Made by a program: the position numbers and the translations under genes
The notes under the pieces: generated by a model
What the model saw: the letters and a program-made list of their open reading frames with translations, nothing else
What the model was told of the DNA's origin: nothing
Databases searched by the model: none
Part shown: positions 25,153 to 34,622 of the stretch, piece after piece
Position numbering within the stretch: the stretch's first letter is position 1
Layout: every line of letters starts with the position of its first letter
From: Pelagibius sp964472095
GTDB lineage: Bacteria > Pseudomonadota > Alphaproteobacteria > Kiloniellales > Kiloniellaceae
Reading direction: 5' to 3'
Length of the DNA: 64,000 nucleotides
Assembly (NCBI GenBank): GCA_964472095.1
Contig: CAYYIV010000026.1
Span: 1 to 64,000 of the forward strand

Positions 25153-27273
25153 CTACTCCGCCGCCGGCGAGGCCGGGGTCGCCGCCAGGCTGATCACCGG
25201 CTTCATCTGCAGCATCTCCTCCCGCGAGAGGTGGCAGGCGATACGGTGACCCTCGCTGGGCTCGAAGATCGGTGGCATCTCGGTCTCGCAGATCGCCCCG
25301 ATCTTGCGCGGGCAGCGGGTGTTGAACACGCAGCCGCTCGGCGGGTTGGTCACCGACGGCAGGTTGCCTTCCAGGATGATGCGGGTTTTCTCTATCGAGG
25401 TGTCGGCGATCGGCACCGCCGACAGCAACGCCTCGGTATAGGGGTGGTACGGCGGGGCGAAGACCTCGTCGGTGGTACCCTGCTCCACGATGCGCCCGAG
25501 GTACATCACCACCACGCGATCGGCCAGGTAGCGCACCAGGCTGAGGTCGTGGCTGATGAAGATCAGGGTCGTCCGATAGGTCTTCTGGATGTCCATCAGC
25601 AGGCCGGTGACCGCCGCCTGAACCGAGACATCGAGGGCGGAGACCGGCTCGTCGGCGACAACGGTGCTGGGATTGCCGGCGAAGGCGCGGGCGATGCCGA
25701 CGCGCTGCTTCTGGCCGCCCGAGAGCTGACGCGGCCGCCGCCGGGCGAACTCCCGCGGCAGCTTCACCAGATCGAGCAGTTCCATCACCCGCTGCTCGAT
25801 CTTGTCGGCGTTGGTCTCCACGCCGAACTTGCGGATCACCCGAGCGAGCTGAGAGCCCACCGTGTGGCTCGGGTTCAGGGTGTCGAAGGGATTCTGGAAC
25901 ACCATCTGCATGGAGCCGATCTGCTCCGGGCTACGCTTCTGGACCTGTTCCTGCGAGATGTCCTTGCCGTTGAACATCACCTCGCCGTCGGTCGCCGTTT
26001 CGAGGCCCATCAGCACCTTGGCAAAGGTCGACTTGCCGCAGCCCGACTCGCCCACGATGGCCACGGTCTCGCAGGCGCGGGCCTCGAGCGAGATGCTCTC
26101 GTTCGCCTTCACGTAGCGCACCCGCTTGCCCCTGATCATGGCGGCGATCGAGTTGTCCGTGATCTCGTAGTATTTCTTCATGTTGCTGAGCGAGAGCACC
26201 ACCTCGCCGGCCTGCATCTCTCCGGCCCCGACGCCCACAGGCTTGTAGGTCGACCAGTCGATCTCCTGCCAGCGGCGGCAGCGCACGTCGTGACCCGGCT
26301 GGTTTGGCACCTGCGTCATGCGCAGGTCCTCGCGGTCGCAGAGTCCTTGCTTGAAGAAATCGCAACGCGGTCCGAAGTAGCAACCCGGCGGCCGCTGATG
26401 CGGCAGCGGCAGCTGGCCGCGGATCGGCACCAGGGGGCGCGCCGTCTTGTCGGCGCCCGGCAGCGGAATACAGCCGAAGAGGCCCTTGGTGTAGGGATGC
26501 CGCATCTGGTCGAAAACCTCGGTCACCGTGCCGCTCTCCACCACCACGCCGGAGTACATGACGTTGACCCGTTCGCAGGTTTCCAGGATGAGGCCCAGGT
26601 TGTGGGAGATGTAGACCATCGAGGTGTTGAACCTGCCGGCGATCTCGCGGATCAACTCGATGATGCCGGCTTCCACCGTGACGTCGAGCGCCGTGGTCGG
26701 CTCGTCGAGCAGCAGCAACGAGGGGTTGGAGAGCAGCGCCATGGCGATCACGACACGCTGCTGCTGGCCGCCGGAGATCTGGTGCGGATAGGCCGCCATG
26801 ACCCGTTCCGGATCGGGCAGATTCACGTCGGAGAGAATCTGGATGGCGCGCTTATAAGCCTCGGCCTCGCCAATGTTCTCGTGGCAGAGCGGCACCTCCA
26901 TGAGCTGGCGGCCGAGCGTCATCGAGGGATTCAACGAAGCCATCGGCTCCTGGTAGACCATGGCGATCTCGTTGCCGCGCAGCTGGCGCAGCTCCTCGTC
27001 GCTGAGGCTCGCCATGTCGCGGCCCTTGTAGAGCACCTGCCCCCTGACGATGGCGCCGTTGCCGCCGAGGTAGCGCATGATCGCCATGGCCACGGTCGAC
27101 TTGCCGCAGCCGGACTCGCCCACCAGGCCGATGCTGCCGCCCTGGTTCAGCGTCATGTTGAAGTCGATCACCGCCGGTATCTCACCGGCGCGGGTGAAGT
27201 AGGAGATGCAGAGGTCCCTGCACTCCAAAATCGGCCCGTCGTACGCCGATTCTTTGTGGCTCTGCCTGCTCAT
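25153..27273 (-). CDS. Dipeptide/oligopeptide ABC transporter, two ATPase domains fused
   Basis: 706 residues containing two complete ABC ATPases in one chain, equivalent to DppD plus DppF. First half: GESGCGKST (about 47), signature ISGGQQQRVVIAMA, LLLDEPTTALDV, then the peptide-transporter tail with CYFGPRCDFFKQGLC. Second half: GESGCGKST (about 425), LSGGQKQRVGIARAF, VADEPVSALDVS and a second Cys-rich tail CVFNTRCPRKIGAIC. It ends the operon dppB-dppC-ATPase and begins 11 bp after the dppC stop. The transported peptide is not predictable from sequence. Confidence 0.93.
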   Translation of the reverse strand: MSRQSHKESAYDGPILECRDLCISYFTRAGEIPAVIDFNMTLNQGGSIGLVGESGCGKSTVAMAIMRYLGGNGAIVRGQVLYKGRDMASLSDEELRQLRGNEIAMVYQEPMASLNPSMTLGRQLMEVPLCHENIGEAEAYKRAIQILSDVNLPDPERVMAAYPHQISGGQQQRVVIAMALLSNPSLLLLDEPTTALDVTVEAGIIELIREIAGRFNTSMVYISHNLGLILETCERVNVMYSGVVVESGTVTEVFDQMRHPYTKGLFGCIPLPGADKTARPLVPIRGQLPLPHQRPPGCYFGPRCDFFKQGLCDREDLRMTQVPNQPGHDVRCRRWQEIDWSTYKPVGVGAGEMQAGEVVLSLSNMKKYYEITDNSIAAMIRGKRVRYVKANESISLEARACETVAIVGESGCGKSTFAKVLMGLETATDGEVMFNGKDISQEQVQKRSPEQIGSMQMVFQNPFDTLNPSHTVGSQLARVIRKFGVETNADKIEQRVMELLDLVKLPREFARRRPRQLSGGQKQRVGIARAFAGNPSTVVADEPVSALDVSVQAAVTGLLMDIQKTYRTTLIFISHDLSLVRYLADRVVVMYLGRIVEQGTTDEVFAPPYHPYTEALLSAVPIADTSIEKTRIILEGNLPSVTNPPSGCVFNTRCPRKIGAICETEMPPIFEPSEGHRIACHLSREEMLQMKPVISLAATPASPAAE

Positions 27274-27284
27274 CGCCGTTCCCC

Positions 27285-28172
27285 TCAGTCGCGCAGTGAA
27301 ACTTCGCGCAGGCCGTCGGCCAGCAGGTTGAACCCGAGCACCAGCGAGGAGATCGCGATGCAGGGGAAGACCGCCATGTGCGGCATGAAGAGCGCAAACT
27401 GGCGTGTCTCGGAGACCATGCCACCCCAGTCGGGGTCGGGCGGCGGCAGGCCGAGGCCGAGGAAGCCGAGAGTACCGATGGTGATGACCACGTAGCCGAG
27501 GCGCAGGCAGGCATCGACGATCAGCGGGCCGCGCGCGTTGGGCAGTATCTCCACCAGCATGATGCGCCAGGGCGACTCGCCGCGGGTTTCCGCCGCGAAG
27601 ACATACTCGCGGTTCCTCAGATCGAGCACCAGGCCGCGGACAATGCGCATGATGCCCGGCGCCGAGGCGAAAGTGACCGCGACAACGATGTTCGACCCCG
27701 AAGCCCCGATGGTGGCGATGATGATGATGTAGAGCACCAGCACCGGGAAGGAGAGAATCACGTTGGCGACGAAGGATAGAATGTCGTCGGTGAGCCCGCG
27801 CCGGTAGCCGGCTGCGAGCCCCATGGGAATGCCGACAATATAGGCGCAGAGGGTCGCCAACGGCGCGTAGAGCAGCACTTGGCGCGAACCGTGGATGATG
27901 CGCGAAAGAATGTCCCGGCCGAGCTGGTCGGTGCCCAGATAGTGGACGGCGCTTCCGTCCAGCGACGGCCCCCCAGGCAAGGTCATCGGGGCCCCCGTCG
28001 CGTTCGGTGCGAAGGGTGCAAGGATGTCGGCAAGAACCGCGACCACCACCCAGAACAGGACGATGGCGAGCCCGATCATGCCGACGGGGCTTTCACGGAT
28101 CAGGGCCAGTCCCTTGGCAAGACGCAGCACCCGGGATTCGCGGCGGGGCACGGCAATGGCTTGGTCTGTCAT
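27285..28172 (-). CDS. dppC: Peptide ABC transporter permease, DppC type
   Basis: 295-residue inner-membrane permease with about six hydrophobic segments. The short N-terminal cytoplasmic stretch, the HYLGTDQLGRDILSRIIHGSR motif and the EAA-type loop (FAAETRGESPWRIMLVEILPNARGPLIV) define the DppC/OppC family. It lies 12 bp after dppB and 11 bp before the fused ATPase gene. Confidence 0.92.
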   Translation of the reverse strand: MTDQAIAVPRRESRVLRLAKGLALIRESPVGMIGLAIVLFWVVVAVLADILAPFAPNATGAPMTLPGGPSLDGSAVHYLGTDQLGRDILSRIIHGSRQVLLYAPLATLCAYIVGIPMGLAAGYRRGLTDDILSFVANVILSFPVLVLYIIIIATIGASGSNIVVAVTFASAPGIMRIVRGLVLDLRNREYVFAAETRGESPWRIMLVEILPNARGPLIVDACLRLGYVVITIGTLGFLGLGLPPPDPDWGGMVSETRQFALFMPHMAVFPCIAISSLVLGFNLLADGLREVSLRD

Positions 28173-28183
28173 GGCGCGCCCTC

Positions 28184-29116
28184 CTAGCTGAAGCGGATCC
28201 GGGGGTTGAGGTAGGTATAGCCGATGTCGGCCAGGGTCTGCGTCATCACCGCAACGAAGACAGCCACCATGGCGCAGGCCTCGATCAGGAAAATGTCCTG
28301 GTTCAGCGAGGCCTCATAGAGCAAGGCACCGAAACCTTTGTAGCCAAAGGCGACCTCGACGACGATGACGCCGGACAGCAGCCAATTGATCTGCAGCATG
28401 ATCACCGTGAAAGGAGCGATGAGGGCGTTGCGCATCGCATGGCGACGGATGACCTGGCCGTATGGCAGGCCCTTCAGGATGGCGGTGCGGATATAGTGGG
28501 TCGTCATGACCTCCGCCATGGAGGCGCGGGTCATGCGGGCGATGTAGCCCCAGTCGTAGATCACCAGCACCATGACCGGCAGAACGAGTTGAATCGGATC
28601 GAAGCCGTCGGCCATGCCGCTGGTGCCCGGCAGCCAGCCCAGCTGGAAGACGAAGATGCTGATCAGGAAAGTGGCGCTGGCGAACTCTGGCACCGATGTG
28701 GTGAGGATCGCCGAGACGGAAACGCCGCGGTCCCTGCCGCCGCCCTCGCGCATCCCGGCAAAGACGCCGAGAGTGAGGCCGATGAGCGAGGCGAAGAGCA
28801 GGGCGACGCCGCCGAGGATGCCGGTGTTCGCCAGGCGAGGCCAGAGCACGTCGGAAACCGGCACCTTGAAGCGGACCGACTGGCCGAAGTCGCCGATCAC
28901 GAAGTTCCCCAGCCAACGCAGGTAGCGCAGGATGGCCGGATCGAAGTAGCCGTTGCGCTCCAGCCAGAGATTGCGCTGCTCGACAGAGGTATAAGGGCCG
29001 AGGACCTTGATCGCCACGCCCTCGACGTTGATCTCGAGCAGCAGGAATACCAGGATCGACACCACGAGCATGGTCAGGACCATGGTGCCAAAGCGCCGAA
29101 CCATGAAAATCAGCAT
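28184..29116 (-). CDS. dppB: Peptide ABC transporter permease, DppB type
   Basis: 310-residue inner-membrane permease with about six hydrophobic segments. It begins MLIFMVRRFGTMVLTMLVVS, the usual DppB/OppB first helix. It contains the loop NFVIGDFGQSVRFKVPVSDV and the EAA-type sequence IRTAILKGLPYGQVIRRHAMRNAL. It follows the binding-protein gene after a 154-bp gap that holds two strong hairpins. Confidence 0.92.
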   Translation of the reverse strand: MLIFMVRRFGTMVLTMLVVSILVFLLLEINVEGVAIKVLGPYTSVEQRNLWLERNGYFDPAILRYLRWLGNFVIGDFGQSVRFKVPVSDVLWPRLANTGILGGVALLFASLIGLTLGVFAGMREGGGRDRGVSVSAILTTSVPEFASATFLISIFVFQLGWLPGTSGMADGFDPIQLVLPVMVLVIYDWGYIARMTRASMAEVMTTHYIRTAILKGLPYGQVIRRHAMRNALIAPFTVIMLQINWLLSGVIVVEVAFGYKGFGALLYEASLNQDIFLIEACAMVAVFVAVMTQTLADIGYTYLNPRIRFS

Positions 29117-29201
29117 CGCGACCTAGCCTTCCCCTGCCCGCTTATGGCTGCGCGGTGTTCGTCGCTCCCCGCATCGTCCGCGAAACTGCAAGTCGCTGTC
29201 C

Positions 29202-29264
29202 CCGGCGGCACGCGGCTGCCGCCGGAAAGCTTGAGGGCCGCGACGCCGAAGCACCGCGGCCCTC
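29202..29264 (-). terminator. Two hairpins between the peptide-binding protein and dppB
   Basis: In the minus-strand message, a perfect 10-bp stem (29233-29242 with 29255-29264) begins 6 bp after the binding-protein stop, and a second perfect 9-bp stem (29202-29210 with 29217-29225) follows. Neither has a long U-tract. Such post-binding-protein hairpins usually stabilise the upstream message or partly stop transcription so that binding protein exceeds permease. Confidence 0.6.
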
Positions 29265-29270
29265 CCGCAA

Positions 29271-30953
29271 TCAAGCCAGCCACACGCCGTTGAACTGATG
29301 GTAGCGCGTCGGGTGCGAGGAGTAGCCCATAACCCTGCTGTTGGTGGCCGTGAAGACCGAGCGGAAGAACGGCTGCACCATGATCGCATCGTCCTGCAGG
29401 ATCTTCTCGACCTCGGCCATGGCCGTGCGCCGCTCCTCGACGTCGAGGAGCGATTCGGCCTTGTCGAGCGCCGCGTCGAAAGCCGGGTTGTTGTAACCGG
29501 ACTCGTTCCACGGCACGCCCGCGCGATAGGCGAGACTCAACACCATGGTGCCGAGCGGGCGGTGCGTCCAGGAGGTCAGGCTGAAAGGCGCCTTGTCCCA
29601 GACTTCCCAGTACTGGGCGGAGGGCATCACGTTGATGGTGATGTTGATGCCCGCCGGCGCCACCTGCTCCTTCAGCACCTGCACGGAGTCCTGCTCCCAG
29701 GAGCCGTCGGTGTTGCCGACGTTGCAGCTGACCGTGATGCCGTCGGGGAAGCCGGCTTCCGCCAACAAGGCCTTGGCAGCGTCGATGTCGCGCTTCAGCG
29801 GCGGCAGCTTGGCGTACTCGGGATGGATCTCGCCCACATGGTGGTTCTCGCCGACAGAGCCCATGCCGCGGTGCGCCAGCTTGAGGTTCTCCGCGTTGTC
29901 GGCGGCCAGCACCATGGCCTGGCGGACCTTCAGGTTGTCGAAGGGCGCGTGGTTGACGTTCATACGGATGACGCCGGTCTGTGCCGTCACCGCCTGCGAG
30001 ATCACCACATTCGGAATGCGCTCGGCGATCTCCAGGGTGGGAATGCCGAGGCGATAGATCGCGTCGACCTGGCCGGAGGCCAGCGCCGCGATGGCCGCAG
30101 AGTCGTCCTCGCCGGTGTCGATGTAACGAATCTCATCGAGATAGACCTCGCCACCCCAATAGGGATCGCTGCGGCGCCGCAGGGTGCAGCGCTCGCCGAC
30201 GTTGAACTCGGCCAGCTCGTAGGGGCCGGTGCCGATCGGGTTCTTGGAGAAGTCACCACCGTCCTTCTCGAAGTTCCGGTGCACAATGGCCGTCGGGTAG
30301 TTGTAGAGATTCTCCGGCATCGACAGCACCGGCGAATTGAGGTGCAGGCGCACGGTGTGGTCGTCGACTTTCTCGACGGCACCCTCCGTCATCTTGGTGA
30401 CGCCGTCGGCAGTCTCGGTCATGGACGAGAACAGGCCGATGTTGGAAGAGCCCGTCGCGGGGTCGAGCCAGCGGGTGAAGTTGAATACCACGTCGTCGGC
30501 GTTGAAGTCGTCGCCGTTGCTCCACTTGACGCCCTGGCGCAGATTGAAGGTCCAGGTCTTGAGATCATCGGAGGCTTCCCAGCTCTCGGCCAGGTAGGGG
30601 CGCGTGATGTTGTCGGGCCCGGTGATCGTCATGTACTCGATGATGTGGCGCGTCTGGTTCGACTTCTGGGTCCAGTCGAAGGTGGAGGGATCGACCATCT
30701 CCTGCACCTGCATGGCAAGGCGCAGGCTGCCGCCCTGCTTCGGAGTCTGCGCCGCGGCTTCCTTCACCAGGCCGCCGCCGAGCGGGTCACCCGCAAAGGC
30801 ATAGGCAGAGGCGGCGGAAACGCCGAGGAAGGCTGCGAGGCGTACGAACTCGCGACGATCCATCTTGCCGCCCTCGTACTGCGCGCAGAGCGTCTCCACG
30901 CCGGGATGCAGCGGCTTCCCGTTGATGGTTTCCAGTTCTTTATCTTTTGACAT
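29271..30953 (-). CDS. Peptide ABC transporter substrate-binding protein (SBP family 5)
   Basis: 560 residues. About 30 cytoplasmic residues precede a twin-arginine-type export signal (KMDRREFVRLAAFLGVSAASA). SBP_bac_5 features follow: YLAESWEASDDLKTWTFNLRQGVKWSNGD, the family fingerprint, and PIGTGPYELAEF further on. It probably captures di- or oligopeptides in the periplasm for the permeases downstream. ATG 30953 is chosen; a start at 31016 is possible but adds 21 polar residues. The mature protein is of usual length. Confidence 0.9.
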   Translation of the reverse strand: MSKDKELETINGKPLHPGVETLCAQYEGGKMDRREFVRLAAFLGVSAASAYAFAGDPLGGGLVKEAAAQTPKQGGSLRLAMQVQEMVDPSTFDWTQKSNQTRHIIEYMTITGPDNITRPYLAESWEASDDLKTWTFNLRQGVKWSNGDDFNADDVVFNFTRWLDPATGSSNIGLFSSMTETADGVTKMTEGAVEKVDDHTVRLHLNSPVLSMPENLYNYPTAIVHRNFEKDGGDFSKNPIGTGPYELAEFNVGERCTLRRRSDPYWGGEVYLDEIRYIDTGEDDSAAIAALASGQVDAIYRLGIPTLEIAERIPNVVISQAVTAQTGVIRMNVNHAPFDNLKVRQAMVLAADNAENLKLAHRGMGSVGENHHVGEIHPEYAKLPPLKRDIDAAKALLAEAGFPDGITVSCNVGNTDGSWEQDSVQVLKEQVAPAGINITINVMPSAQYWEVWDKAPFSLTSWTHRPLGTMVLSLAYRAGVPWNESGYNNPAFDAALDKAESLLDVEERRTAMAEVEKILQDDAIMVQPFFRSVFTATNSRVMGYSSHPTRYHQFNGVWLA

Positions 30954-31448
30954 GACTCTTTGTCTCCCTGTGAGCTGACCTCTGGCTGAGCCATCGCGCT
31001 TCACCGCGCATGTCACAGCCGCTTGATCTAATCCATCGCACCTTCATCTCAGCCGCCTCCGCTCCCCGCGGGAGCCGCTCGCATGAGATACCGAGGCCGA
31101 CGCTGCGTGTCGGTTGAACGCTGAGATCTCCAGGGAACCATCCGGACCGGCGCCACGTGCGCCGGCCGGCAAGCAGCCCGCCGGACCTGTACGGGCAAAT
31201 CGCACCGTCACGGCCTCTGTCTCAAGCCTGACAGCGGTCACCCGCAGTCCTCCGGCTTTCCCTGTTCTTCAAACGCCTCTCCGCCTTTCCGCCCGCTTTG
31301 TGTCCCTGCGATGCGGTGGCTTATTTGTTTCTTTTCAAAGACAACCCTAGCAAACTTTATCGCTGCCTAAAACCCGTCAGTTGCAGCTTTGCGACGGCCA
31401 GTGTGCCAGAAGCGACCCGCCCCCGTTTCGTGAGGTCGCAGAAGCGAA
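30954..31448. other. Intergenic region without a supported gene
   Basis: About 495 bp between the divergently read-in peptide operon and the end of the hydrolase-OsmC gene (both on the minus strand). It must hold the peptide operon promoter. The segment 31320-31370 is locally A/T-rich and is the likeliest place, but I could not fix -35/-10 boxes. Short frames here look like chance. No tRNA or riboswitch-like structure was seen. Confidence 0.5.
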
Positions 31449-32672
31449 TTACCCAGCCGCCGTCGTCTCGATCTGTACTTCGCTCTGCAGGGTCCGATGG
31501 ACCGGGCATTTGTCGGCGATCTCCAGCAGGCGACGGCGCTCCTCAGGGCTCAACTCTCCCGTCATGTCAATGACGCGCTCGATGCGGTCGATCTTGCCTT
31601 CCTTGGTTTCACAGGTCGCGCAGTCCTCGGCATGGACCTTCGCGTGAGACAGGGTCACGCGGGTTCGTTCCAGCGCCAGGCCCTTGCGCTCGGCGTAGAG
31701 CCTGAGCGTCATGGCGGTGCAGGCGCCAAGCCCGGCCAGCAGGAAGTCGTAGGGCGAAGGCCCGCTGTCCAGGCCGCCGACGCTCTCCGGCTCGTCGGCT
31801 CGCAGGGTGTGCGGCCCGGCGGCGATGCGTTGGGTGAACTTTCCTTCGCCGGTCTCCTCGACCACCACGCGCCCTGCCGGCGCCCGCAGCGCCGGTGCGG
31901 CTTCGGCCTCCCCCAAATAGCGGCCCGCCCAGGCGGCGAGAACCTCAGCCACATAGATCGCGTCAGGCTTGCGGCTCAGCAGGTGGTCGGCGTCATCGAG
32001 CGAGACGAAGCTCTTGGGGTGCTTGGCGGCGAGAAAGATGCGGCTGGCGTTGTCGATACCGACCGTGGCATCGCGCGGCGCATGGAATACCATCAGTGCC
32101 TTCTTCAGTCCGCCGAGGGCGGCATCCAGCTTCTGCGTCGCAATGTCCTCGAGGAACTGCTTCCTGATGCGGAAGGGGCGGCCGACCAGCAGCACTTCCG
32201 CCTCGCCCGCCGCCTCGATCTCCGCGCGCGCCTCCGTGAAGTGCGAGGCCACGTGGGCCGGATCGGCGGGCGCGGCGATGGTCGCCACCGCCCTGGCCTC
32301 AGGCACCCGGCCGGCAGCGACGAGCACCGCGGCGCCGCCCAGGCTGTGACCGATCAGCAGCTGCGGCGCCTCGTAGGACTCACGCAGGAAGTCGGCGGCG
32401 CGCACCAGGTCCTCCACGTTTGAGGAGAAGTTGGTGTTGGCGAAGTCGCCCTCGCTGGCGCCGAGCCCGGTGAAATCGAAGCGCAGCACGGCAAAGCCGC
32501 GCTCGGCCAGGCCGCCGGCGATGCGCGCCGCCGCGAAGATGTCCTTGTTGCAGGTAAAGCAGTGGGCAAAGAGCGCGTAGGCCCGCGGCCTGCCCTGCGG
32601 CAGGTCGAGCCGTGCCGCCAGCTTCTCGCCGCCGGACCCGGTGAATGTCACCTTCTCACTCTTCGCGGTCAT
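31449..32672 (-). CDS. Alpha/beta hydrolase fused to OsmC-like peroxidase domain
   Basis: 407 residues. The N-terminal 250 form an alpha/beta hydrolase with the nucleophile elbow GHSLGGAAVLVA (about residue 104), an early LFAHCFTCNKD oxyanion region and a late DDADHLLSR catalytic His. The C-terminal 140 are OsmC-like with its two redox cysteines in LAGLGACTAMTLRLYAERKG and ADKCPVHRTL. Such bifunctional proteins are known but the natural substrate is unclear; the OsmC part reduces organic hydroperoxides in relatives. The ATG at 32672 has AGCAGG upstream; longer frames lack a ribosome site. A NUDIX gene diverges 176 bp away. Confidence 0.88.
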   Translation of the reverse strand: MTAKSEKVTFTGSGGEKLAARLDLPQGRPRAYALFAHCFTCNKDIFAAARIAGGLAERGFAVLRFDFTGLGASEGDFANTNFSSNVEDLVRAADFLRESYEAPQLLIGHSLGGAAVLVAAGRVPEARAVATIAAPADPAHVASHFTEARAEIEAAGEAEVLLVGRPFRIRKQFLEDIATQKLDAALGGLKKALMVFHAPRDATVGIDNASRIFLAAKHPKSFVSLDDADHLLSRKPDAIYVAEVLAAWAGRYLGEAEAAPALRAPAGRVVVEETGEGKFTQRIAAGPHTLRADEPESVGGLDSGPSPYDFLLAGLGACTAMTLRLYAERKGLALERTRVTLSHAKVHAEDCATCETKEGKIDRIERVIDMTGELSPEERRRLLEIADKCPVHRTLQSEVQIETTAAG

Positions 32673-32848
32673 GACCTGCTCTCTGCCGATATTGAGACCT
32701 GCCGTGATCGCAGCACGCAGCCGCAGCCGGCACAAGCCTGCACCGCCGGCAAGGCGGCCATGCCCGCAACGGCCTTGGGAAAGCCGCCGCCGCTCGGCTA
32801 TGGTGCCCGGCTTCCCCCCAGACCTTGCAACAGGGAGATGACAGGACA

Positions 32849-33466
32849 GTGTCACCGCGCGCGCCCAAGCAGGACCCCCGCATCGAAGTCCGCGAAAAGA
32901 CCACACCCTTCAAGGGCTATTTTCAGGTCGACCTCTACCGCCTGCGGCACCGCAAGTTCGACGGCGGCTGGACCGAGGAGATGACCCGAGAGATCTTCGA
33001 ACGCGGCCACGCGGCAGCTGTGCTGCTCTACGACCCGGAGCGCGACAGCGTGGTGCTCATCGAGCAGTTCCGGCCCGGCGCCTACGCCGCCGGCATGGAG
33101 CCCTGGCTGATCGAAATTGTCGCCGGCATCATCGAGCCGGGCGAAACGCCGGAAGCCGTGGTCCGCCGCGAGGCGGTGGAGGAAGCCGGCTGCAGCGTCA
33201 GCGACCTGCATCCGATCGGCTGCTTCCTGGCGACCCCCGGCGGCTCCTCGGAGAGCGTGACGATCTTCTGCGGGCGCACCGACAGCCGCGGTGCCGGCGG
33301 CATTCACGGCCTCGACCACGAGCACGAGGACATCCGCGTGCTGGCATTGAGCCGCCAGGAAGCCCTCGACCGCCTGACCTCCGGCGCGGTCACCAACCTC
33401 ATCGCCGTGGCCGCGCTGCAGTGGTTGGCCTTGAATTACACAGAACTTCTGCGTATTTGGAAATAA
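32849..33466 (+). CDS. NUDIX hydrolase, ADP-ribose pyrophosphatase type
   Basis: About 205 residues. The NUDIX box GIIEPGETPEAVVRREAVEEAGC is complete, with all four metal-binding glutamates in place. The surrounding pattern (VLIEQFRPGAYAAGMEPWLIEIVAG and the downstream ATPGGSSESVTIFCGR) is that of NudF/ADP-ribose diphosphatases, which cleave ADP-ribose to AMP and ribose-5-phosphate. Start is GTG 32849 with AGGA close upstream; a TTG at 32825 is an alternative. It lies divergent to the hydrolase-OsmC gene. Confidence 0.88.
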   Translation: MSPRAPKQDPRIEVREKTTPFKGYFQVDLYRLRHRKFDGGWTEEMTREIFERGHAAAVLLYDPERDSVVLIEQFRPGAYAAGMEPWLIEIVAGIIEPGETPEAVVRREAVEEAGCSVSDLHPIGCFLATPGGSSESVTIFCGRTDSRGAGGIHGLDHEHEDIRVLALSRQEALDRLTSGAVTNLIAVAALQWLALNYTELLRIWK

Positions 33467-33590
33467 TCTACGGTACGATCTTGGGGTATTCTCCCGGACC
33501 GGACCTTGAACCCTTTCGGCCGGGACGGCTAATCTCGCCGGCCGGGCGCCGCCCTTTCGGGACCGGCGCCTCAGCAAGGAAGAAGAAGAA

Positions 33591-34601
33591 ATGGACGTCT
33601 GCGACGGTTTTGTCGGCGCGATCGGCAACACCCCCCTTATCCGCCTGCGCAAGCTGTCCGAGGAGACCGGCTGCGAGATCCTCGGCAAGGCGGAGTTCCA
33701 GAACCCCGGCGGCTCGGTGAAGGATCGCGCTGCCTGGGCCATCGTCAAGGATGCGGAGGAACGCGGCACGCTGCGGCCCGGCGGCATCATCGTGGAGGGC
33801 ACCGCCGGCAACACCGGCATCGGGCTCGCCCTGGTCGCACGGGCGCGCGGCTACCGCACCGTGATCGTCATTCCCGACACCCAGAGCCAGGAGAAGAAAG
33901 ACATCCTGCGCATCTCCGGCGCCGAGCTGCGCGAGGTCCCGGCGGTGCCCTACAAGGATCCCAACAACTACGTCCACGTCTCCGAGCGCCTGGCCAAGGA
34001 GCTGAACGAAAGCCACCCCCAGGGTGCCATCTGGGCACGCCAGTTCGACAACGTCGCCAACCGGCGCGGCCACTACGAGACCACCGGCCCGGAGATCTGG
34101 CGCCAGACCGACGGCAAGGTCGACGCCTTCGTCTGCGCCGTCGGCACCGGCGGTACCCTGGCCGGCGTCGCCACGGCCCTGAAGGAGCGCAACAAGGACG
34201 TCGTCATCGGCCTCGCCGACCCCCTGGGCGCGGCGCTCTACAACTTCTATGCCCACGGCGAGCTGAAGGCCGAGGGCAGCTCTATCAGCGAGGGCATCGG
34301 CCAGGGGCGCATCACCGCCAACCTGGAGGACCTCAAGATCGACGCGCCCTTCCAGATCCCCGACGAAGAAGCCATCCCGGTGGTCTTCGACCTGCTGGAG
34401 CAGGAGGGCCTCTGCCTCGGCGCCTCCAGCGGCGTGAACGTCGCCGGCGCCCTGCGCCTGGCGAAGCAGCTGGGCCCTGGACATACGATAGTAACCATCC
34501 TCTGCGACGGCGGCATGCGCTACCAGAGCAGGCTGTTCAATCCCGCCTTCCTGCGCGAAAAAGGGCTGCCGGTCCCGGACTGGCTGCGCTGGCAGAAATA
34601 G
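33591..34601 (+). CDS. Cysteine synthase (O-acetylserine sulfhydrylase family)
   Basis: 336-residue fold-type II PLP enzyme. The PLP lysine is in NPGGSVKDRAA (about residue 43), the substrate loop is EGTAGNTGIGLA (rather than the classical TSGNTGI), and the glycine-rich phosphate loop is CAVGTGGTLAGVA. It should make cysteine from O-acetylserine and sulfide. The variant loop and a C-terminal extension mean a related reaction (for example with another O-acyl donor) cannot be excluded. AAGGAAG precedes the ATG. It begins a sulfur/amino-acid gene string continuing with alaX and a rhodanese. Confidence 0.88.
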   Translation: MDVCDGFVGAIGNTPLIRLRKLSEETGCEILGKAEFQNPGGSVKDRAAWAIVKDAEERGTLRPGGIIVEGTAGNTGIGLALVARARGYRTVIVIPDTQSQEKKDILRISGAELREVPAVPYKDPNNYVHVSERLAKELNESHPQGAIWARQFDNVANRRGHYETTGPEIWRQTDGKVDAFVCAVGTGGTLAGVATALKERNKDVVIGLADPLGAALYNFYAHGELKAEGSSISEGIGQGRITANLEDLKIDAPFQIPDEEAIPVVFDLLEQEGLCLGASSGVNVAGALRLAKQLGPGHTIVTILCDGGMRYQSRLFNPAFLREKGLPVPDWLRWQK

Positions 34602-34622
34602 CCGAGACAGGGGAAAGAGATC

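Noticed and set aside
24868..27495. Long plus-strand frame opposite the SPOR lipoprotein and fused ABC ATPase
   Set aside because: Same antisense effect of high GC; crosses two well-supported genes and has no domain.
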